This document shows positions 57,673 to 64,000 of a DNA stretch of 64,000 bases, in pieces. How positions within the stretch are numbered: position 1 is the stretch's first letter; every line of letters begins with the position of its first letter. Location of the stretch: assembly GCA_902729315.2 (NCBI GenBank), contig LR746264.1, positions 2,817,878-2,881,877 on the forward strand. Direction: 5' to 3'. The notes beneath the pieces are model-generated. The model did not search any database and had not been told where the DNA came from. It was given only the letters and a program-made list of their open reading frames with translations. Made by a program: the position numbers and the translations under genes. The stretch comes from Spirodela intermedia (Eukaryota; Streptophyta; Magnoliopsida; Alismatales; Araceae).

Positions 57673-59244
57673 CTATCTGTCGAATCTGTCGAGGCGGCGG
57701 CGGCGGAGCTCCTCCACGGGGAGCCCGGCGGGATGGCCCGACGCCCGGCGGGCTCCGAATGCATGGCCCGGGCGCTCGGTGCTGCACATCTCGCACACGT
57801 CGCTCCACCCCGAGTTGTCGTAGGTGCAGGTGGGGCACCGCCAGGCGCCACCCGACATACCCCTCCCTGGGCGGCCGGCGCCGCCGACTGTGTTGCCCCT
57901 CCTCCCAGTAGGGGGGCGGCGGCGGAACATCTGGCGGAGGAAGCGAACGGGCCAGGAGAGGACGGCGGCAGCGCCGCCGAAGAGAGAGGAGAGGGGGTCC
58001 GATCCCCCGCGAAGGCCCCTCAGCCGGAGGTAGAAGATCCCCGCCAGAACACCGCCGAGGTGGCCGAGGAAAGAGACGCCGGGAACGAAGAGCTGGATGA
58101 GGACGAGCTCAGCCCAGGCGGCGTACCTCGCCGGGACAACGATCCCGTGGACGTAGGTGAAGAGGTCGCCGGAGAACTGGGAGTTGAGCACCACCTTGAG
58201 GGCGAAGAGGACGCCGGAGAATCCCACAGCGTGCTCGTAGTAGTAGGCTGTCTCGTGGTCGAAGAAGAGGAGCAGGGTCTTGGCCAGGAGGAGGGTGATC
58301 CCCTGCGACATGGTGAGCAGCGTCGCCACCATGGCGGCGAATTCCAGGCTGCCCACGGAGGTCTCCAGTTGGACGCCCTTCCACAGGAGGGACATCATGT
58401 TGTAGACGAGGTGTGATTCCCCCATGTGGTACAGAGGCGATAGGAAGAAGCGCTTGAGGTCGCCGTTCTGCGGCAGAACAGGGCGGCGCCGCCGCCCACC
58501 CACCGTCAGAAGAAAGAAGAAGAAGAAGAAGAGACCACCATGATCCCGACTCCTGCCTACTACTGTAAAAGTCACTCAGCCACTCCTGCCCTGAAAAAGG
58601 GGAGAAACCAGGGCCCTAGCGCTCCTTTCCCCAGGCCAGTTTTCGACGAACACCGGCAGCTCTTCTTCTCCATCCTATGCGGGGAGGGGGGGTGGGGTGG
58701 GGTGTGTTTCTTGCGTCGGAAGCATTCTAAATGTGGAAAAGAGCTGTAGAATCTAGATGGCGGGGGAAGACATGAGGATCGAGGGGGAGGGAAGATCAGG
58801 AAGGGGCTCATGAATCCCACCCAATTCGACGACGAGGCGGAAGGGCTGAGCCTGGGAGATTTCGTCGCAGAGATTGGAATCACCAAATTCTTCGTCGGCG
58901 AGAAGAACAGGGCGTCTCCACTGCTCGGGAGGCCGCGGGATTTAGGAGGAATTGACAGAAGAGGGGCCGGATCGGAGGGGCTCGCAGAGGCACGGGGAGA
59001 GAAGGACAGAGGAGAAGAGGGCATGGAGAAGACGCACCTTCACGACGAGGTAGGGATTGAACCAGACTTCGTCGATGGCCGGCAGGGCGCGGTCGAGCAG
59101 CGGCGGCCACCGGAGGTAAATCAGGACGTTCGCCACCAGAAGCACCGCCGTGACCGGCGGCTTCGAGTCCGAGCGCGTGTACTCGCTCAGCGCCTGCAGC
59201 ACCAGGATGGGTAGCATCCCCGCCCTCGAAAAAACAGCCCCCAT
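57673..59244 (-). CDS. RBL14: Rhomboid-like protein 14 (RBL14) with RanBP2-type zinc finger
   Basis: Two minus-strand exons: 59038-59244 and 57673-58467, total 1002 bp, 333 residues (AtRBL14 334). The join LVVK|NGDLKRFFLSP matches the family. The rhomboid core has the His-X3-Asn motif HLVYN (His88, Asn92), the catalytic Ser153 in GFSGVLFAL and the catalytic His205 in FLGHLGGVLAG. The C-terminus carries one RanBP2-type zinc finger, CPTCTYDN...CEMC, with Cys280, 283, 294 and 297. Rhomboids are intramembrane serine proteases; RBL14 is predicted to be organellar (mitochondrial in annotations), but its substrate is unknown. The stop converges on MAP70. A TTCC-rich tract and (CT)n run at about 59246-59332 lie directly before the start. 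Confidence 0.94.
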
Positions 59245-59633
59245 AGTCCCCTTTCCTCCTCTTCCTCTTCTTCCTCCTCTTCCTCTTCTTCCTCCTCTGC
59301 TCGCTTCTGGTTCTCTCTCTCTCTCTCTCCCTCGTCGACCAGGAGGCGCCACTGTCACCGCCTCCCATCTCTTTACCAATAGAAAGAAAGAAAGAACTGA
59401 GAATCTAGGGCCACGCGCTAGGCGACGATCCGAACCGTCCGACAGCCATCGGATGGAGCCGAGAAGATAATTAGGCCCAATTAGGCCCAAATTCTGATTC
59501 GAGATGAGGATGACGGGGGCCAGACAAGGCAAATCCAGTTAACACCTGGTGCGTGTAAGTACTTATGGATCCTTTCATAGGCCTCTTCTTAAAAATTAGA
59601 AGAATAGAAAAAGGAGAGAGATAGGCGGAGAGA

Positions 59634-59636
<3 letters not shown>
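59245..59636. promoter_or_regulatory. RBL14 upstream region
   Basis: Reading from the RBL14 start, a purine-rich tract (minus strand) at about 59250-59332 including (GA)n is the likely leader. No other gene is visible. Confidence 0.5.

Positions 59637-59667
<31 letters not shown>
59637..59667. repeat. (GA)n microsatellite
   Basis: About 15 GA units, intergenic, right of RBL14. Confidence 0.9.
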
Positions 59668-59669
<2 letters not shown>

Positions 59670-59699
59670 CTGGTTGTTTTATTGCTTGAGTATACCACC

Positions 59700-60116
59700 A
59701 ATAGAAGGTCCATGACAAGCAGCACAAGGCGGGCCATTGTCTAAGCCAAAGGTGTTTTGTAGGGTCTCTGCATGCTTGCATTAGTGGCAAAAATAAATAC
59801 TCTTTTGAGTCAAATATGTGTCAAATTGATTATCAAAGCAAGTGAGGGTGGGATTAGGGGTCAAAGGATTGGCCAATTGAAGGAATAAATAGTATAGGTC
59901 CTGGTCTCCATCAAGGGAATAGAGACCTAATTCTAAAAGAATGGGGGGAAGCAGTGCATATGAGGTAGCTGGTTACAATGTTCTTTCATTGAGGACATAG
60001 CAAAATGAGTTGGATGAATCCCTTATAGTAGATGTCCTTTCATTGAAGTAGCATCTCAGTAGAAGGTTGGTGACTAGCAGCATTATATGAGCCCTTGTCT
60101 TCACGTCAAAGGTATT
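59700..60116. repeat. Diverged direct repeat
   Basis: About 59702-59759 and 60060-60116 share TAGAAGGT, GAC(A/T)AGCAGCA, C(C/T)(A/C)TTGTCT and a CAAAGGT(G/A)TTTT end. The copies are about 357 bp apart and clearly diverged. The context is old AT-rich DNA. Confidence 0.5.
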
Positions 60117-63100
60117 TTTTTTCTTGTATAACATCAAGGAGAGAGAATTTCCTCTAAAATTTAGGGCATTATCTTTGGGCAATGCACAATTGAGATTTGG
60201 AGAAGACTGCATTAGCTAATATGTACCTCCTTAGTAAGGAAAAAATGTGGTTGACAAAAGCAAACTTGTGAAATGTGTTTATGAAGGAGTCAAAGGAGTT
60301 ATCACACATGATATATAAAACGGTATGTGAAGCACTTTGATTTATTATTTATGGGTATAAAGACCATGTTAGATGAGCACAAGTCATTTAACATTATGTT
60401 CAAGCACCAAAACTACTTACTCATAGACATGTATAATATCTATCATTATATTCAAACTAAGATCTAGAATGATCAAAAGATGACTATGGTCTTCAATTCA
60501 CCAATGTAACATCAACTTAACTGTAATTTTATTGAAACACGTTTGGGGTTTACCTTCAATAATTTTGGTGTACATTTGGAGTTTGAATGAACATTTGAAG
60601 TATTTTGATAGAAACTATGTAACCATAAATGAACCTAGTTGAAAAGTTGTGAAAGTCCTAGAAATCAAAAATAAAATAGGAAACCTAAAAAAATCATATA
60701 GTACTATGAGATTTTGATCCAAAAGGATCCCTAGACTCTCCTATGCTAGACAACCCAAAATATTCATTTCCTGAATCACTCACTCATGTTGCTATTTTAT
60801 ATCCTAGTACTTATATATAGAGTTGCTTTTTTGGTTTTCTTCAACTTAGAAAATTAAGTGAATTAGGTTAAGCACCGATTATTACCTCCCTCAATGAGTT
60901 ACACATTGTTCTCAAGATATAATTTGGGAAATTACTTTTGAATGAAGGTGATAGTACTCTCAAGTAGCTTTAGGTACTAATAGTAAGTTCCATTTGATGA
61001 GGACTTTTAGTCCATAAGTTGTGTGGCATATGCACAAACCTTCTTATCAATGTACATCATTTTGTATTTAAATCAGCCACAGAAACTAATACTAGTTTAA
61101 TAGATTTGGGTGTACTCAAGCTCTTCTACAATTGAGAGTTTTGGAATATCAAATGGGTGGTTGCAATCTTGAGTTGTAACTTGTAACAAAATAGACTAAC
61201 TTGAGCAATCATAATATATGGAGGTCAATTTTCTCCTTTTTACAGATATTAAGTGCAAGTAGTAGGGTCTAATTTTGAAGAAAATCATGTCATCCAAATT
61301 GAGTTAGAGTTCACAAAGCTTGTTGTTTGTTGAAACTTTCATAATTCATTATAATTAAGTGTTTCTTAACTTATCAAGATGGTATCTCTAGTTTTTAATA
61401 TTCATTGAGTGATGTAATAAAAGTTAAAAATGATTTTTCTAATGTACTAGGAGGGAAGATTATGTTTATAAAGGGGGTACTATAGATTAAAACATGTTAT
61501 ATGGTGTTGTACTAATAGTTTGCGTGATGTAGTTATTATTTTTAAGATTTTGACTTGTCATATGAAAAGTTGTAGGAAAAATGGGGATAAATATCTAGAG
61601 AGATATGATAGATTTTGGGCAAAAATGACAAGAGAGGAGAAGAGGAGAAAGAGGAATTTAGTATACAAAAAACTCTCAACATGTCATGAATCTTCCTAAA
61701 GAAGAGAGAGAGAGAGAGAGAGAGACAGTATTTATGGTCTATATAAATGTGCAATTTAGGCCACCCCCTTTGACCCACTAAAGATGATAAAAAGGGATGC
61801 TTTTGGACTAATAAAGACAAAGGGAAAAGGCCTAGCAAAGACAAAAGTATTAAATAGTTTTTTTAGTTTTGCACTAAATATTAACACTCTCTCTTAATGT
61901 AAAAATAGCTTCTCTAAATTTGATAAATTTGTTGCAACTCAGAGCCTTTGTAAAACCATTCATAGTTAGATCTAATGTTGAATGAAACTTCATTTCAATA
62001 GAATTTGTAACAACTAATCTCAAATAAAATGGTGACAAATTTAAATGTGTTTTGTTCTTTCATGAAATACAAAATTATTTGTCATAGATATAAAAAATTC
62101 AATATTTTGAGGTTGCCAAAGAATTTGAGGGTGAGAGAGAGAGAGAGAGATGAGAAAGGTAAGGAAACAAACTCGTCTAGTTTTCATTATGATGACACCC
62201 TTAAGTTAAAGGGCAAACTACTCTAACTACTAAACTTATTACATGAACTCTATCTTTGAGGGCAAATAGAACTTCATGGACATATCTTAAATTATTCTTG
62301 ACATCTATCTAACTATTACATTACAACACATATGAACCTAATGATATCTTCCTCAAATCTAGCTTTGAGAAGACTATTGCACCATATAATTCATCTAGAA
62401 TTAAAATGAGAAACCCATATGGTACTGTGGCTGCATTTAGGGGTCTATAATATATACAAAAATGTTACCTCCGATCGTTTTTCATCACCAATAGTATGGG
62501 TCTAGAATAGAGGCTCATGGAAGGTTGTATGATCTTTGCATCATGCATGTTTGTACCAACTTTTCAATATCAGATGTTTGAAAATGGGGTTACGTGTGTG
62601 CTAAACATTGGCCATATTGATTCTATTAGTAAACAAATGACATGGGTGTAAGTGTGCAAGTGTGCAAGTACTTTGCTTTAAGTCTTGGCAATAGGTCATT
62701 TGGTGGTTTGGATTCCTCAGTTTCACTCATCACAATCAATAGGTACAGGTTAACCATCAACTATGCTCCCTAGCTCACTAGGTCATGACCAACTTAGGTT
62801 TGGGTCTCCTTTCATGGTGATCCACAATCCTTCCACACAAAATTATATGACGAGCTGGCACCCATTGACTTTCATTGGACCTAGTGTTTTCAATCAATAC
62901 ATATCAAGGATGATGTTGATGCTTCTCAATTATATCAATAGGCACAATCTTCCATTACCTCTAATTCTTGACAACATTTCTGTAGATACTCTTACCTTTG
63001 ATCACCATATTGTTTTCAATAATAATTCTTTAGTTGGTTGTAATAGTCTACAAAAGCCAATAAAATTGGGTAGCCGACAATCGATCAATAGTGTTATCCC

Positions 63101-63700
63101 CTTGATTTCAACCTTCTTTTCTAACTATATAGTCCCCAATTTACTTAGTCCCATAACTGAGTTTATGGATGACTCTATATTGGGATCACCTACAATCTAC
63201 TACACTTCCATTGACTTTAACATTAAGGTTCATCTCATCCTCTTGACCTTTTTGTAGCGCTATGAATTCCAATTCCTTTCTTCATCTATGGCTCAATGCA
63301 TCTCTCATCATAAGCATTTATCCCACATCTCAAGAGGTCAATTTTGCACAGTGCACACGTGCGACCAGGATGATGAGGGTCTATTGGGAAATGGCAAGGG
63401 ATGTGTGGTACATAAGCAAAGCACATGACACCGAGAAATTTGTGGGATAATATTCTGAACATCAGAGCAAGGCTCAGTAGGTGCACAGCACATGATTCGC
63501 TGTAGAGATGACGACTAGTTGGTCTATGTCGGTGGTGGGGTGACGTTAAACACTTTTAAAGAAGAGGAGAGTGGTAGAATTAGGTCCACCATCCTACCTG
63601 CTAGTCTCCATCACTTATCCAGAGGTATCGATAAGCCCAAAGAAACAATTAATAAAGTAAAAAAGTGTAAGCTTCTGACTCTCCTCTCTCTCCCTGCGCG
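60117..63700. other. AT-rich, gene-poor region, probably old repeats
   Basis: Roughly 3.6 kb without a recognisable gene. On the minus strand near 60880-60930 the sequence reads CTTGAGAACAATG, then CATTGAGGGAGGTAATAAT. This recalls the end of pol plus the purine tract of plant Ty3-gypsy elements (a decayed ...LEDKV... end followed by GGGAGGTAATGATG). A 164-residue plus-strand frame at 62763-63257 has no known domain, and its minus strand is riddled with stops. (GA)n runs occur at about 61706-61727 and 62132-62150. Confidence 0.4.
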
Positions 63701-64000
63701 CTTCGGCGATTAAATGCACCAACCAGCAAATTTAGTACACCAACTAGCACAGGCATCAGAGCAACGCCAGCTAACAACGCACCAATGTAACAACCAAGCA
63801 TCCGGGGAGGAGGGAGAGATTCCCAGGGAATGCAAATGGAAGGAACCCTAACAAGCCTATTTGGAGATATGAAACAGAGGATAAACAAGCAGACGACGAA
63901 TGAATCCTAGCGAAAGCAGAACGGCCGGAGCGAAGAAGCACGCAGCAGGGACGGGCACGGCCTTTGTGAATGCCGCTCCCGCCATCGCTGGAGGAGAGAA
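63701..64000. other. Right edge; possible start of a minus-strand gene
   Basis: GC content rises again. On the minus strand an ATG at 63986 opens a 42-codon frame (MAGAAFTKAVPVPAACF...), and another frame nearby contains MLGCYIGALLAGVALMPV. I cannot join them by convincing splice sites, so no gene is called. Confidence 0.25.

Noticed and set aside
62763-63257. 164-residue plus-strand frame
   Set aside because: AT-rich chance frame in repeat-like DNA; composition biased to Ile/Leu/Asn/Ser and no domain.
63649-63888. 79-residue minus-strand hydrophobic frame
   Set aside because: Could be part of a gene that continues past the edge, but no start context or splice join could be supported.
1-64000. 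CRISPR arrays, operons, bacterial mobile elements, tRNA or rRNA genes
   Set aside because: The sequence is plant nuclear; no regular spacer array, polycistronic layout or RNA gene structure was recognised by eye.

Overview
The window is nuclear DNA of a flowering plant. It holds intron-split genes with GT/AG borders, plant-specific families (LAZ1, MAP70, CHX, PPR, plastid RH3, FdC2), long retroelement-like AT-rich tracts and many (CT)n/(GA)n microsatellites. The very GC-rich coding exons (CHX, PPR, Arg-rich ORF, rhomboid) beside AT-rich intergenic DNA suggest a monocot, possibly a non-grass one. That is an inference, and the species cannot be named from sequence alone.

Layout. 1.4-9.9 kb: a 19-exon paladin-like phosphatase gene (+), followed closely by an intronless PPR gene (10.2-11.4 kb, +). 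11.6-17.7 kb: a six-exon LAZ1-family membrane protein gene (-), divergent from the ten-exon plastid DEAD-box helicase gene RH3 (18.8-22.8 kb, +). 23.3-26.0 kb and 33.7-37.3 kb: two copies of one duplicated block. Each carries an LRAT-domain gene (-), an APC13/BONSAI gene (+) and a small Arg-rich ORF (+). Copy A (left) keeps only APC13 intact; its LRAT gene is broken, its Arg-rich ORF has lost its 5' end, and its right end is joined to a damaged fragment of RH3 exon 1 plus intron 1. Copy B keeps all three genes. Between the copies lie an LTR-like AT-rich stretch, nested direct repeats (27.5-28.1 kb) and a heavily mutated Ty1-copia retrotransposon (about 28.7-33.7 kb) whose 3' LTR abuts copy B. 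37.8-40.4 kb: a CHX cation/H+ antiporter gene (-). 40.4-45.9 kb: gene-poor, microsatellite-rich DNA with a large (CT)n/(GA)n inverted repeat. 45.9-49.6 kb: ferredoxin C2 gene (FdC2, -). 49.9-50.4 kb: a pollen Ole e I-like pseudogene (-). 51.1-51.6 kb: a possible two-pass membrane protein (-). 52.6-53.55 kb: a minisatellite with a 205-bp higher-order period. 54.8-57.5 kb: a ten-exon MAP70 gene (+), convergent with a two-exon rhomboid-like RBL14 gene (57.7-59.2 kb, -). 59.3-64 kb: AT-rich, gene-poor and probably old repeat DNA.

The genes are ordinary, unlinked plant housekeeping genes and do not form a pathway or operon. I rebuilt every main gene by splice sites, and the summed exon lengths are divisible by three with lengths close to known family members. 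I see no convincing previously undescribed system. The most interesting structure is the duplicated LRAT/APC13/Arg-rich block: its copies have decayed unequally, and the two APC13 copies encode identical proteins on either side of a decayed retrotransposon.
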